DNA of 64,000 nt from Hymenobacter canadensis (GTDB taxonomy: Bacteria > Bacteroidota > Bacteroidia > Cytophagales > Hymenobacteraceae): NCBI RefSeq assembly GCF_027359925.1, contig NZ_CP114768.1, positions 1-64,000 of the forward strand, given 5' to 3'. The notes beneath the pieces are model-generated. The model saw only the letters and a list, made by a program, of their open reading frames with translations. It searched no databases and was not told where the DNA came from. Made by a program: the position numbers and the translations under genes. Positions 7,116 to 17,507 of the stretch are shown piece after piece (within the stretch, counting starts at the first letter, position 1; every line of letters begins with the position of its first letter).

Positions 7116-10100
7116 TCACTGCTTTAGGAGCTTGTGCTTGCCTGCCAGGCCGCCATCAGCGTTGCGAACGTGGACTAGGTACAGGCCCGGAACCCAGCCG
7201 CTGACTTCCAGCAACTCGTCTGGTTGGCTGGCCGGCGCGGCGTACACCAGGCGGCCAGCGCTACTGTATATGCACAGCATCTGGCCGGGGCGCAGCCCCA
7301 GGAGGCGCACAGTGTTGGTGGCCGGGTTGGGCACCAGGCGCACGGGGCCGCCGGCCCCGCAGGTTATGGCAAAAGCCGTTACTGGACTGTAGGTACTGGT
7401 GCGGTCTAGGTCGATTTGCCGGAGGCGGTAGTAGTTCAGTCCTTCGCCCGGCTGTTGATCGGTGTAGCCATAGGTGCTGCCGCTGGCGCTGTTGCGGCTC
7501 GCGACGGTAGTTATTTTCTGAAATGAGCGGCCATCGGCGCTGCGCTCCAACTCGAACCGGTCGTTGTTGATTTCGCTGGCCGTGGCCCAATCGAGGCGCA
7601 CGGCGCAGGAGCCGCTGGCCGTGGCCGTAAAGCGGGTCAGCGTTACCGGCAAGGGGGCGGCTCCTACCATCTGGCCCAAGCCAAACTGGCTGAAGCTGAT
7701 CAGGCCCAGGCGCAGGGCGTAGCCGTTCGCTACCAGACGCCCCGCGCCGCCGTTGGGGTTGAGCGTGCCGCCCCCGCCGGTCCAGTCGGCCGCGTCGGTG
7801 CTGGTGTCGGGGCGCTTGAGGACGGTAAAGGAGTTGTCAATCAAAGCACTGAAAGGCAGCAAACTCACCTTAGCGTCGTAGGTGCCAGCGCTGGGCTGGC
7901 TGTCGGGTGTGAGCGTCCAGACCCCGGCGCTGTGGATGGCGCGGTAGGGTGTGTAGCCCGGCTCGAGGTAGGTCAGGTTGGCATCGGTGCCGGGCTTGGG
8001 TCCAAAGCTGGCATCGATGGTGCCGAAGCCGCTGCCGCTCAGGTTGTGGTCAAGCAGCTCATAAAGCGCGTATTGACTGGCCGTGCCCACGGGGAAGGCG
8101 TACGTAGCCACGGTATTGCTGGCAATAGCGCGGCGCAGGGTTCCTGCCACGTAGCTGCCGGCCCCGTAGCCGCTGAGGCTGGAGGCGCTGGCGTTGCTGT
8201 GCACCCATTTATAGAGGCCCGTCGTGATGGTGCCGGCACTCAGCATGAGCGTGCCGCTGGTGCTGGCGTCGGTGGCCAGGGTGAGGCCGGTGGCGTTTTT
8301 TACTACCACGCTGCCGAAGGTGCCGGCGGTCAGCGTTTGGGGGCTGGTGCCCTGAAAGGTGACCTGGCTGGTGGCGACTGAAGTCACGGTGCCATTATTC
8401 ACCCAGTCGCCGGCTACGGCCAACTGGGCGCTGCTGCCCAGCGTGAAGGTAGCCCCGGCCGGGATGGTGAGCGTACGCACGGCCGCTCCGGCCCCGTTCA
8501 GCGTGGGTTGCACGGCGACATTGGCCGTCAGGCTATTGCCGAGGCTAACTGACGTGGTATTAGGGCTGATGGTAGCGTCGGTACTGGCATCGGGCACGTT
8601 GCCGCTGGCCCAGTTGTGGCAATCCAGCCAGTTGCCATCGGCGGGGGCGCTGTTGCCGCTCCAGGTGCCGGCCGGTCCGGCCAGGATGGCATCGGTCACG
8701 ACGGGGAAGGTGCTTAGGTCGGTGTTGCTGGTGGTGCCGCAGCCGCTGGTGGGCGACGTGGCCAGCGCCACTACCTGATACTGCGTGGTGGCGGTGCTGG
8801 TCGGGATGGGATAATAGTAGGGAGTGGTCGGGGCACTCACGTCCTCGTACGTGTTGGCCGTAAGGTTGTGCACGCGCAGGGTGAGCGGGTAGTGGGCAGT
8901 GGGCAGGGCGAGGCCGGACACGTTATTAATGTTGTCGTAGGCCGTGAAGTCGATGCGGAGCGTGTGGGCGCCCTCAGCGGGGCAGGTGGTGCGGTTCACG
9001 TAGCTGGCGCGGGGCAAAAAGCCGAAACTCCAGCCGGGGTTGTTGCCCTGGTTGTTGGCCCCGTTGCGGCCGGCCTCGAAATAGGCCCCGCCCGTGGCCC
9101 GGCTGTCGCGGATGTAGGTGTAGTCGGCGCAGATGCCGCCCGTGGCTTTGGTCCAGGTGAAGAGGCTACCGTTCACGGAGCTTTGCAGCGTGACGGGGTT
9201 GTTGCTCAACCCCACCGAAACCAGGGTAGCATTAGGCCCAAACGTGGTGGTGTTGCCGGCCGTGAAGACGTAAGCCCGGCCGGCAAGGAAGGTCAGCGTG
9301 CCACTAATGGTATTATTGCCCTGGATGTTCGTGGAGCCGGTAAGCTGGAGGTCGTGAAACGCATTGTTGCCGGCGAGGGTGATGACGGTTAGCGGGTTGT
9401 CAATCAGCACGTCATAATACGACTGGCCGCCCCCGGTGAAGACGTTGGCATTCACGGTGAGCCGCGAGGTGCCCGCTGCTATGGTCAGGTTGGAGGTAAC
9501 GGCCACCACCCAGATGCCATTCACGGTTACCGGCGAAGCACCGAGCTGGAGTACCTTTGCCGCCACCGTTGAAGTGACGTAGTTGGGAATGCTGACGGGC
9601 TGATTATTCGTGGCAAGCGTACCGGCCGTGTGCGTAATCCCGGCGGTGCTGGCGAAGGCGTCGGCCAGCGTCACGCTGCCGCCGGGCACGTTGAGGTTGA
9701 GGGTGCCCGTCAGCCGTTGACCGGCGCTGGTGAGGGTGCTGGCGGTACCCGGCCCCAGTATGGCCAGGCCCCCGGCCAGCGCCAGGGTCAGGTTAGGTTC
9801 GGGAGCCCAGGTTACGGAGCCGTAGACGCTCAGCAGATTTCCGGTCACGTTGCGCAGGGTCAGCCCTTTGCCGTTGGTGAGGGCACTGCAATCGATGCTG
9901 CGGCAGCTGGCCGAGGCCAGGTTGATGGTCAGCGTCTGGCCCGTGGTTGTCACCGAATTGGCATCCACCACCACGTTATCAACGAGTGAGGGCGTGCACG
10001 CGCCGCCGCTGCCGCCACTGCTCAGGCTCCAGTGGGCGGCATCGTTCCAGTTGCCGCCCTCGCCCACCCAGTACAGGGTCCGCGTCGCGGGGGGCAGGAA

Positions 10101-12587
10101 GGCAATGCCCGTGTTGCTGCCATTATCCAGGCCGCTTTGGTCCTGCCAGGTCGCCCCGCCCGAGAAATCGGTGTTCTTCAGTATCACGTATTGCAGCGGC
10201 GCATTACTGGCTGAGATGAAGCGGGTAGCGGCCGCGCTTGAAGGGCCGATGATGGTGATGTAGTTCGAGCACGTCCCCACGGCGTTCAGTGTGGCTCCCG
10301 GGGTGAAGGTTTGGGTGGTGGCATTCGGTACCAGGTAGGTCTTGCCGGGGCTCAGCAGCAGCTGTCCGGTGATGGAATTGTTGCTGCCGATGGTGGCTGA
10401 CCCGTAGAACAGCAGGTTCTGAAACGTGTCGTTGGCGGTGGTATTGCCGATTATCGTGGCCGAAGTGCCCCCGGTGTTATTGGAAAAGGTGACGGTGCCG
10501 TACGTCAGGCCCAGGCCTCCACGAAAAATACTGTTATAGAAGGGCGTATTGTTGCCGTTGAGCAGATTGATGGTGCTACTGCCGGCATTGAGCGTGACGG
10601 GCGTAGTGGTGACGTCCGCCGTCGTGACGCTGGCCACGTCCCAGGCGTAGTTGCTCACCACCGCATTGGCATCGTTGCGGGTGTTGGTGCCCAGTAGGTT
10701 GAGCACGCTCGTACCCAGGTTCACCGTCGGCGGCGACAGGCTGAGCGGACTCGCTGGTCCCGAGCCGGTGGTGTACACCGAGTTATTGAATACGTAGCCG
10801 CTGCTAAAGGATTGGGCATTGATCAGGTGGTCGTTGGTCGTGAACGTGCCCGACTCCACAAACACCCGGCCCGTGGTGGTCACGTCGTCCAGCAGCGCGT
10901 AGCTGCCCCCCGCCGCCCGAAACCACAGGTGCGCCGCCAGGGGCTGCCCGGCCGTGGTGAGCGTGTAGCTGCCTCCGCCCGGCTGTCCCAGAAATACGTC
11001 GGCCGCCAGCGCCTGCGTCAGGCTGGCCGGCCCCACCAGTGTCAGCGAGCCGGCCACCGTGAGCCCGCACCGCGAGGCGGCGTTCAGCGTGGGCTTGTTC
11101 GTCACGCCCGTCCAGTCCATGTTGCGGCACTGCTGCCCGGTGAGGTCCAGCGTCACCGTGCGGCCCGGGGCGGTGAAGGAATTAGCATCGAAATGCACGT
11201 TGGTAAACACAGTGGGTAGGCAGGTATTGCCCACGGTAGAACCACCGCTGACGCTGGCCCAGTGGCTGGGGTCGTGCCAATTGCCGCTGTTGCCCACCCA
11301 GTAGAGGTCGGTTACGGGCAGGCCCGAAATCGTGATGCCCGCGTTGCCGCCCTGGTTGGCGCTGGCCGTGGCCACGGCGGCCCCGTTGGCCGGGTTGCCG
11401 CTGCTGCCATCGGTAAAGGTGAGGTCCTGCAACACTGCGTAGCTAATGGGCGCCGAGGCCCAGCCCCCGCTCCGCGCCAGGATAGCCGGGCTGCCCGCCA
11501 GCGTCGATTGGATTGTGCCTAGGCCCGCGCAGCCGCCACTCGTGGCCAGCGTGGCCCCACTGCCGAAGCTCAGTGCTTTCGTGGCCCCCGGTGCCAGTAG
11601 CAGCGCCGCATCGGCCGCCAAGGTCAGGTTGCCGTCGGCGCCGATGGTGGCAGCGCTGCCCAGCGTCAGCCGGCTGTTCACGGTGAGGGTGTTGAATGAC
11701 GAGTTGGCCACGTTAAACAGTGCGCCGTTCCCGGAATTTACCACTACGGTATGGAAGGCAAACGCTTTGCTGGTCGTAAAGCTTACCGGGCTGGTGTAGT
11801 TGGTAAGTGCGCTGGCCCCCACATTGAGCGTGCTGGTTCCAGCCGTTAAGGTCAGGTTGGGGTTGTTCAGGGTGAATGCGCCGGGGCTTGCCTGCGCTAA
11901 TAGCGTGGTGGTGCTGCTACCCAGATCAAGGATGCCCGGCACAATGCTCGCCACGGCCGTCATGCCCGTGTAGGTGCTGAGCGTGCTGAACGTGAGCGTG
12001 GTGCTGCCAAAGCTCACCTGGCGGGCCGCCGAGATGTTCACCACCGCTCCCGACGTGCCGTTGAAGGGACTGGTGAAGGTCCAACCGCCATTGGCGCTGT
12101 CAAACAGCAGTGTCGCCCCAAACGGCACGCCCTGCATGTCCACGACCGCGCCGGTCGTGGCCGCTAGCATGCGGTGAGGCACGCTGATAGTCGGCGTCGT
12201 GGCCATGGTGGCAGTGTAGCGCAGGTCGCCGTTTATTTCCAGCACGCCGCTGGCCCCCTGCACAAACGTAGCCTGACGCACGTTGCCGCTCCAGGTCATG
12301 TCGCGGCAGGTTACCGTCCCGACGATGGTTACCCGCTGGCTGTTGGCCGTGAAGGAATTGGCATCGAAGTACACATTATCGGTGTTTTTGGGCACGTTGG
12401 CGTAGGCATTGCCGGTGCCGCCGCTGGTGCTGGCCCAATGACTCATCTCGGTCCAGGCGCCGGTGTTGCCCACCCAGTAGTAGTTGGCGGCGTGGGTAGT
12501 CGTACTAATTCCCAGTAGGAACAGCAGCAGCAGGCAGGCCCTGAGTGCGGCGGTGGCCGGGAAATAACCCGGTGAATAAAGTTGCAT
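7116..12587 (-). CDS. Giant modular secreted protein with type IX sorting domain
   Basis: An 1823-residue cell-surface or secreted protein. A signal peptide occupies residues 1-33. Three copies of a YWVGxxGxWxxxxHWAxxSGG module, with xDANSxT following, begin near residues 36, 426 and 836. A divergent fourth (GTWSGNSAPADGNWLDCHNW) lies near 1305. Between them run Thr/Ser/Ala/Gly-rich beta-helix-like sequences. Residues around 1640-1700 hold the 'RLDWATASEINNDRFELERS' segment usual before T9SS tails, and the last ~75 (RLVPNPATNTVRL...) form a type A sorting domain, so the protein is exported through the Por machinery. Adhesion or matrix roles are possible but not shown. It is monocistronic. Confidence 0.9.
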   Translation of the reverse strand: MQLYSPGYFPATAALRACLLLLFLLGISTTTHAANYYWVGNTGAWTEMSHWASTSGGTGNAYANVPKNTDNVYFDANSFTANSQRVTIVGTVTCRDMTWSGNVRQATFVQGASGVLEINGDLRYTATMATTPTISVPHRMLAATTGAVVDMQGVPFGATLLFDSANGGWTFTSPFNGTSGAVVNISAARQVSFGSTTLTFSTLSTYTGMTAVASIVPGILDLGSSTTTLLAQASPGAFTLNNPNLTLTAGTSTLNVGASALTNYTSPVSFTTSKAFAFHTVVVNSGNGALFNVANSSFNTLTVNSRLTLGSAATIGADGNLTLAADAALLLAPGATKALSFGSGATLATSGGCAGLGTIQSTLAGSPAILARSGGWASAPISYAVLQDLTFTDGSSGNPANGAAVATASANQGGNAGITISGLPVTDLYWVGNSGNWHDPSHWASVSGGSTVGNTCLPTVFTNVHFDANSFTAPGRTVTLDLTGQQCRNMDWTGVTNKPTLNAASRCGLTVAGSLTLVGPASLTQALAADVFLGQPGGGSYTLTTAGQPLAAHLWFRAAGGSYALLDDVTTTGRVFVESGTFTTNDHLINAQSFSSGYVFNNSVYTTGSGPASPLSLSPPTVNLGTSVLNLLGTNTRNDANAVVSNYAWDVASVTTADVTTTPVTLNAGSSTINLLNGNNTPFYNSIFRGGLGLTYGTVTFSNNTGGTSATIIGNTTANDTFQNLLFYGSATIGSNNSITGQLLLSPGKTYLVPNATTQTFTPGATLNAVGTCSNYITIIGPSSAAATRFISASNAPLQYVILKNTDFSGGATWQDQSGLDNGSNTGIAFLPPATRTLYWVGEGGNWNDAAHWSLSSGGSGGACTPSLVDNVVVDANSVTTTGQTLTINLASASCRSIDCSALTNGKGLTLRNVTGNLLSVYGSVTWAPEPNLTLALAGGLAILGPGTASTLTSAGQRLTGTLNLNVPGGSVTLADAFASTAGITHTAGTLATNNQPVSIPNYVTSTVAAKVLQLGASPVTVNGIWVVAVTSNLTIAAGTSRLTVNANVFTGGGQSYYDVLIDNPLTVITLAGNNAFHDLQLTGSTNIQGNNTISGTLTFLAGRAYVFTAGNTTTFGPNATLVSVGLSNNPVTLQSSVNGSLFTWTKATGGICADYTYIRDSRATGGAYFEAGRNGANNQGNNPGWSFGFLPRASYVNRTTCPAEGAHTLRIDFTAYDNINNVSGLALPTAHYPLTLRVHNLTANTYEDVSAPTTPYYYPIPTSTATTQYQVVALATSPTSGCGTTSNTDLSTFPVVTDAILAGPAGTWSGNSAPADGNWLDCHNWASGNVPDASTDATISPNTTSVSLGNSLTANVAVQPTLNGAGAAVRTLTIPAGATFTLGSSAQLAVAGDWVNNGTVTSVATSQVTFQGTSPQTLTAGTFGSVVVKNATGLTLATDASTSGTLMLSAGTITTGLYKWVHSNASASSLSGYGAGSYVAGTLRRAIASNTVATYAFPVGTASQYALYELLDHNLSGSGFGTIDASFGPKPGTDANLTYLEPGYTPYRAIHSAGVWTLTPDSQPSAGTYDAKVSLLPFSALIDNSFTVLKRPDTSTDAADWTGGGGTLNPNGGAGRLVANGYALRLGLISFSQFGLGQMVGAAPLPVTLTRFTATASGSCAVRLDWATASEINNDRFELERSADGRSFQKITTVASRNSASGSTYGYTDQQPGEGLNYYRLRQIDLDRTSTYSPVTAFAITCGAGGPVRLVPNPATNTVRLLGLRPGQMLCIYSSAGRLVYAAPASQPDELLEVSGWVPGLYLVHVRNADGGLAGKHKLLKQ

Positions 12588-13099
12588 GAGGTATCAGTAG
12601 GTTACTGAGTAGACGTTTGAAAAATCCGCACTGGCTGCCTGCTCCCCGCTGTCGGCCCAGGGCTGGTAGCTGTGCATAGCGCAGCGCAGTAGAACTGCCT
12701 GGCTGCCGCTACCTTCTGCCTGGCTGGGCAGCTAGCTAGTGTGGAATCAGGCAATGCAACCCAAAGGCCAAAGAAAACCCAAACCGTAAGTAACTGTAAA
12801 TAAGGATATTATATAAATTAAACGGCAATAACGCTCCAGCTCACGGATTGCTGTTCCAGCATTTGGAGTGGTAAGAGCATTCCGCCGCACCCGCAGCGCC
12901 GGCAATTCACCCTTAAAACAGGGCGTGACAAACGGCATCAGCTTTACCAACCGATGCGAATTCGAAACTTATCGTGGGCTGCTGCCTGCATCCGCTGCTC
13001 ACCGTGCAAGGCTCACTGAATGCCTGGGAAATGGCCTTGCAGTGCCAACAGCCTAGCGCCGCCTCCTTGATTCACCGTCCGGGCCGTGCGAGTCAGTAG
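12588..13099. other. Intergenic region upstream of the giant secreted protein
   Basis: No gene recognised. An AT-rich patch at about 12762-12832 probably includes the minus-strand promoter of the secreted-protein gene, but no exact TAnnTTTG element is visible. Short open frames at 12747-12950 (minus) and 12868-13056 (plus) look like chance frames. Confidence 0.4.
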
Positions 13100-13444
13100 G
13101 GCAGCTTTGCGTACATCCAACGGCTTCGGCAAGCGGGGACTCCCATCAGTATGACCCAGCCGTAGGACCCCTACGAGAATGCCGTGACGGAACTCGTCAA
13201 CGGCATTCTGAAAACAGATTCTCGCTTGAACCGCGTGCTTACCACCTTTGAGGAAGCAGTTCGCGCCGTCGAGCAGAGCGTGCGCAACTATAATTTGCGT
13301 CCCCACATGAGCTGCGGGTATCCCATACCGGCGGCTGCTCACACCAGTACCGAGCCTTTGCAAAAGCACTGGAGACCCAAAGTTTACAAGACTCCTCAGC
13401 CCCCACTTCAACCGATAGGGCTTGACTTGCTAGCCTACTACTAG
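13100..13444 (+). pseudogene. IS3-family transposase (OrfB) C-terminal remnant
   Basis: The plus-strand frame reads AYIQRLRQAGTPISMTQ, a TAG stop (13163-13165), then DPYENAVTELVNGILKTDSR and further IS3-type sequence ending with RPHMSCGYPIPAAAH. These are the last catalytic block and C-terminus of an IS3-group OrfB integrase (the Glu of DDE lies in YENAVTE). The usual ExxNG spacing is kept but a nonsense codon replaces the Gly of 'SGDPYEN', and everything upstream is missing. It is a decayed, non-functional fragment, distinct in sequence from the IS3 copies at 41-45 kb. Confidence 0.8.
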
Positions 13445-14000
13445 GACTAAAACCAGTCATTTTTTCTCCCACGAAGACTGACGACTTTTTTCCAGGATCG
13501 GACAACCGGTATACCTATTGCCGGAAGAGACAGGCGCCCCAGGCTGCTGTACTTGTTCTTTCGGCCCCCTGAAGTAAGTTGTAACCCCGCCCGAACTGAC
13601 CACTGCTGGCCAGTAGGCTGAAGGGCCGCCGGTCGGGCCGACAAGCCGCGTAGCAGCACTCTACTTTTTGGACCTGTCTCCCGGAATCAGAGCCCTGCTT
13701 CAATAAGTTATAAAATCAATGATATGATATTCAGGTAAATAAGTATATAATGTGCGTTGGCACAACCTTGGCTTCGGGTCGGCCTACTGAATAAACTCGC
13801 CCACAGAAGCTTGAAAAATGCTTCTGCAGAGAAGATCCGCCTCGGCGTGCTGGAATCCGGCTTCAGCAAGTCTGGCTTTTCTTCCCTGGGCTCCCCCACC
13901 TCGCTGAGCTTGTCGCCGCCAAGTTACTGGCTGGTGCTTGATGCTCCGGGTAAACCGGACCAGTTGCTTTCCCTGTGATTTAGCTCACTCGCCGTTGCTC
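13445..14000. other. Intergenic region before the BLUF gene
   Basis: No gene recognised. There is an AT-rich stretch at 13700-13755, and CTGAGCTTGTCGCC at 13905-13918 resembles the dispersed REP-like repeat. The open frame at 13757-13978 has Ser/Leu-rich low-complexity translation and is not supported. Confidence 0.4.
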
Positions 14001-14585
14001 ATGCAAATCTCACTCACCGATATCGAAATCGAGCGCCAGCGCCAGCACGCGGTGGCCTGGATTGTGTCCCTCACGGCCAACATTCCCCTGCCGGCATCGC
14101 ACCGGTATGCCCAGCAGGTGCTGGCCCGTCACCAACGCGGCGAGCTGAGCCTTGCGCAGGTAGCCGCGCTGCTCAGCACCAGCGTGTACCGGATGCTTTA
14201 CCGCAGCCGGGCCACGCACCATCTCAGCGCGGTCCAACTCCAGGAACTGATGGTCCAGGCCCGCGCGAAAAACGCCCGGTTAGTGGTTTCGGGCATGCTG
14301 CTCTACAGCGAAGGCATGTTTGTGCAAGTTCTCGAAGGGCCGGAAGAAGCCGTCCGGGCGCTCTACGCCCGGATTGAGCAGGACCCCCGGCACACGCGCT
14401 TGCAAACGGTAAGTGAAGGCCTGCAGCCGGCCCGCCAGTTTGCAGAGTGGAGCATGGACTTTGGCGTGGTGGAAGGGCCCGAAGTCGAGCGCGTGCTCGG
14501 CGCGATTAAGGGGCAACAGCGGCTGCCCGAGCTGGCCATCGTCAATGCCCGCCTCCAGACCCTGCTCCAGGCTTTTCTCGACTAG
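14001..14585 (+). CDS. BLUF-domain blue-light receptor
   Basis: A 194-residue FAD-binding photoreceptor. BLUF domains sense blue light by rearranging hydrogen bonds around flavin. The domain spans residues about 62-158 and keeps the key side chains by alignment to AppA: Tyr67 (MLYRSR), Asn91 (AKNAR), Gln109 (FVQVLEG), Trp150 and Met152 (WSMDF). Residues 10-60 form a separate helical extension (…YAQQVLARHQRGELSLAQVAALL) resembling short VbhA-type antitoxin modules; that comparison is an inference. There is no output domain, so it probably signals by protein contact. ATG 14001 is preferred over the longer frame at 13938. A hybrid histidine kinase follows 122 bases downstream, a plausible partner. 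Confidence 0.92.
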   Translation: MQISLTDIEIERQRQHAVAWIVSLTANIPLPASHRYAQQVLARHQRGELSLAQVAALLSTSVYRMLYRSRATHHLSAVQLQELMVQARAKNARLVVSGMLLYSEGMFVQVLEGPEEAVRALYARIEQDPRHTRLQTVSEGLQPARQFAEWSMDFGVVEGPEVERVLGAIKGQQRLPELAIVNARLQTLLQAFLD

Positions 14586-14707
14586 CCCGGGAGTAGGGTG
14601 CGGCTTTGGTCATGCGTGATTTCCCTGGCGCCCACTGGTACTATCCTCTTTTCAGCGCGGTAATTTCCCGCTGATTTTCCCTTTTCTCCCAGCCGTTATT
14701 GTCCATT

Positions 14708-17077
14708 ATGAAAACGGCAATCTTTTCTACCGTGCCCACGGGGTTCGGCCCACCGGCCCCACTTACGGTAGAGCAGCGCCTTCAGGAGCTGACCGAATCC
14801 CTGGCGGCGGCCCAGGCAGCCAATGCAGCGCTGAAGCTGCTTGCCGTCGAGCTGCAGGCCCTGGCCAGCCAGCCCGACCAAAACCCGAATGCCATCGTGC
14901 GCATCGGGGCCAATCAGCAGCAGCTTTACGCCAACGCCGCCGCCCGGCAGCTGGCCCAGGGCCTGCCAAGGGCCGAGCAGGTGCGGGTGCAGCGCCAGCT
15001 GCGGGCCGGGGCCGCCACGGCGCTGGCGCTGGGCGGGGCCCAGCAGGTGGAAGTGCGCCTGGGCGCGCGCACTTTCACCATTTCCGTCGTGCCGTTTCCG
15101 GGCGAAGGCTACGTCAACCTCTACTTCACCGACATCACCGAGCGGGAGTCCGTGCGTCTGCAGCTGCAGGCGCAGCAGCAGTTCGTGCAGCAGGTGTTCG
15201 ATACCATTCCCACGCTGGTGTTTGTGCGGGACGAGGCGCAGCAGCTCGTCTTTCAGAACCACGCCATGCAGGTCATGCTGCAGGGCTCGGCGCTAGCTCG
15301 GGCCGAACCCGTGGCCCCCAACAGCGTGCTGGCCCGGGAACTGGCTGCCTACGCCGCCGTCGATAGGGAAGTGCTGGCCACGGGCCAGGAAATTGCCACG
15401 GAGGAACCGCATACCCTGCTCGATGGTACGCAACGCTGGTACTACACCATTAAGCGTCCCCTGCACCAACCCGATGGGCGCGTGCAGGTGCTGGGCGTGA
15501 GCACCGATGTTACGGCCCTGCGGCTGGCCCAGCAAACCCTGGCGCAGAGTGAGCAGCAGTACCGCGACCTGATGCACTACGGCCAGACCCTCTTTGGCAC
15601 CTGCGACCTGCAGGGCCGGACCCTGACTGCCAATCCGGCCCTGGCCAAGCTGCTCAACGAAGATGCTACTGAGCTGATTGGCAGGCCCATGGCCAGTCAC
15701 CTGCCGCCCGAGGACCAAAGCTTTGTGGCGCCCTACCTCACCCGTATTTTCGCCGAGGGCGAGGACCAGGGCGTACTGCGGGTGTGCCCGCGCGGAAGCC
15801 TGGAAATCCGCTACCTGCTCTACCACAACTACGTGGTGCGCCCGGCTGGTCAGGACCCCTACATTGCCTCGCACGCCCACGACATCACCGAGCGGGTGCT
15901 GGCCAGCAAGGAGCTGAAGCGCGCCAAGCAGGCCGCCGATGCCTCCGTGACAGCCCGCGAAAACTTCCTGGCCAACATGAGCCACGAAATTCGTACGCCA
16001 ATGAACGGCGTGCTGGGCGTGGCCAACCTGCTGGCCAAAACCGTCCTTACCGCTGAGCAAACTGAGCTGCTGCACATCATTCGCGGCTCGGGGCAGCACC
16101 TGCTGGCCGTGCTCAACGACATCCTGGACATGGCCAAAATCGCCAGTGGCAATCTGGAGCTGAATCTGGAATCGTTCAACCTCTGCGAATCGGTAAGGCT
16201 GGCCGTGCAGCCGCTGGCCCTGCAGGCCCAGGCCAAGGGCATCCGTTTCGAAGGCACGCCGCTGAGCGCCACCTGCCCGTACCCGATGGTGCAGGCCGAC
16301 GCGCATCGCCTCAACCAGATTATGCTGAACCTGGTGAGCAACGCCATCAAGTTCACGCCCGCCGGCGGGCTGGTGCAGGTGAAAGGCGAGCTGCTGGCCG
16401 AAACGGCTGACACCCTCACCGTGCGGTTTGCCATCACCGACACGGGCGTGGGCATGGGGCCGGAGGTGCTGTCGCGCATTTTCGAGAGCTTCACCCAGGC
16501 GTATGCCGACACCGCCCGGCGCTTTGGCGGCACGGGCCTGGGCCTGAGCATCAGCCGCGCGCTGGTGGAGCAGATGGGTGGCGAGCTGACGGCCGAAAGC
16601 GCCCCTGGCGTGGGCAGCACCTTTGCCTTCCGCCTCACCCTAGCCAAGGCCACGGAGGCCGCGCCGAATGCAGCTTTCGAGGAGTTCGACACCGGCGTGC
16701 TGGCCGGCGTGCGGGTGCTGCTGGTGGAGGACAACGACATCAACCGCTTCGTGGCCCGCCGCACCATGCAGGCCTGGGGCGTGGTGGTGGTGGAAGCGGT
16801 GGAAGGTGCCAGCGGGGTGGCCCTGTTCGAGCAGCAGCCCTTCGACCTGGTACTGATGGACATTCAGATGCCCGGCATGAACGGGCTGGAGGCCATGGCC
16901 CTGATGCGGGCGCAGCCAGCGACGGGGCAGGCCAACATTCCCATGCTGGCGCTCACCGCCAACGCTTTCCATGGCGACCACCAGCAGTACCGGGCGGCGG
17001 GCATGGACGACTGCCTGGCCAAGCCCTTTGAGGAAGCCGAGCTCTACGCCAAGCTGCGGAAGCTTTTACGCCGCTAG
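14708..17077 (+). CDS. PAS-containing hybrid histidine kinase
   Basis: A 789-residue cytoplasmic sensor kinase with no membrane segment. After a short coiled coil (residues 20-50) come three PAS-like regions (about 55-150, 155-275 and 280-400). Then follow HisKA with the H-box FLANMSHEIRTPMNG (phospho-acceptor His426), HATPase_c (N-box MLNLVSNAIKF, later GTGLGLSISRALV), and a C-terminal receiver with VLLVEDNDINR and phospho-acceptor Asp718 (LVLMDIQMPG). Phosphate would pass from His to the internal Asp and then to an unknown partner; no HPt or output gene is adjacent. The BLUF gene is just upstream on the same strand, which suggests light-linked signalling. ATG 14708 is chosen over TTG 14699. 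Confidence 0.93.
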   Translation: MKTAIFSTVPTGFGPPAPLTVEQRLQELTESLAAAQAANAALKLLAVELQALASQPDQNPNAIVRIGANQQQLYANAAARQLAQGLPRAEQVRVQRQLRAGAATALALGGAQQVEVRLGARTFTISVVPFPGEGYVNLYFTDITERESVRLQLQAQQQFVQQVFDTIPTLVFVRDEAQQLVFQNHAMQVMLQGSALARAEPVAPNSVLARELAAYAAVDREVLATGQEIATEEPHTLLDGTQRWYYTIKRPLHQPDGRVQVLGVSTDVTALRLAQQTLAQSEQQYRDLMHYGQTLFGTCDLQGRTLTANPALAKLLNEDATELIGRPMASHLPPEDQSFVAPYLTRIFAEGEDQGVLRVCPRGSLEIRYLLYHNYVVRPAGQDPYIASHAHDITERVLASKELKRAKQAADASVTARENFLANMSHEIRTPMNGVLGVANLLAKTVLTAEQTELLHIIRGSGQHLLAVLNDILDMAKIASGNLELNLESFNLCESVRLAVQPLALQAQAKGIRFEGTPLSATCPYPMVQADAHRLNQIMLNLVSNAIKFTPAGGLVQVKGELLAETADTLTVRFAITDTGVGMGPEVLSRIFESFTQAYADTARRFGGTGLGLSISRALVEQMGGELTAESAPGVGSTFAFRLTLAKATEAAPNAAFEEFDTGVLAGVRVLLVEDNDINRFVARRTMQAWGVVVVEAVEGASGVALFEQQPFDLVLMDIQMPGMNGLEAMALMRAQPATGQANIPMLALTANAFHGDHQQYRAAGMDDCLAKPFEEAELYAKLRKLLRR

Positions 17078-17507
17078 CGGGCCGCACACGCCATACCTTC
17101 TCTCTCCCTGCAGGAAAAAAACACTGCCACGTCTGCCCCAGACGCTCGGGGGAAAGTCGATTTTGCAAGTCCCACGACGTTGAGTACCGCTGCCGCGGCG
17201 GCCGGCGGCCACTCTCTTTTTGCCAGGGCCCGAAGCGTACGCCCTACTTCCGGTGCCAGTCCCACATCCGGGCTCCAGGAGAGCATTGTGACTATCAGGA
17301 TGAGTCACAGCCCACAAACAGGCCAAGCGGCTGTTGCGGGAGCGGTGCTGGCTGCTGTTGCCCGACGTGCAGCCCTACCTGGCACCGGGCTACGAAGGCC
17401 AGTTGCCCGTGCTGCGGCGGGGAGAGCATTTTGAGGCGTCGCAGGTACTGGGAGAACGGTCGTTGTGCGAGACGCCCCGCCCGGGCGGGTGCCGCAATGG
17501 CTGGTTT
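17078..17507. other. Intergenic region with a coding-like fragment
   Basis: Between the hybrid kinase and the siderophore operon. From about 17301 the plus strand reads QAKRLLRERCWLLLPDVQPY and continues protein-like to about 17480, but there is no proper start: a TGA precedes it at 17298. It may be the remnant of a decayed gene. No family recognised. Confidence 0.3.
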
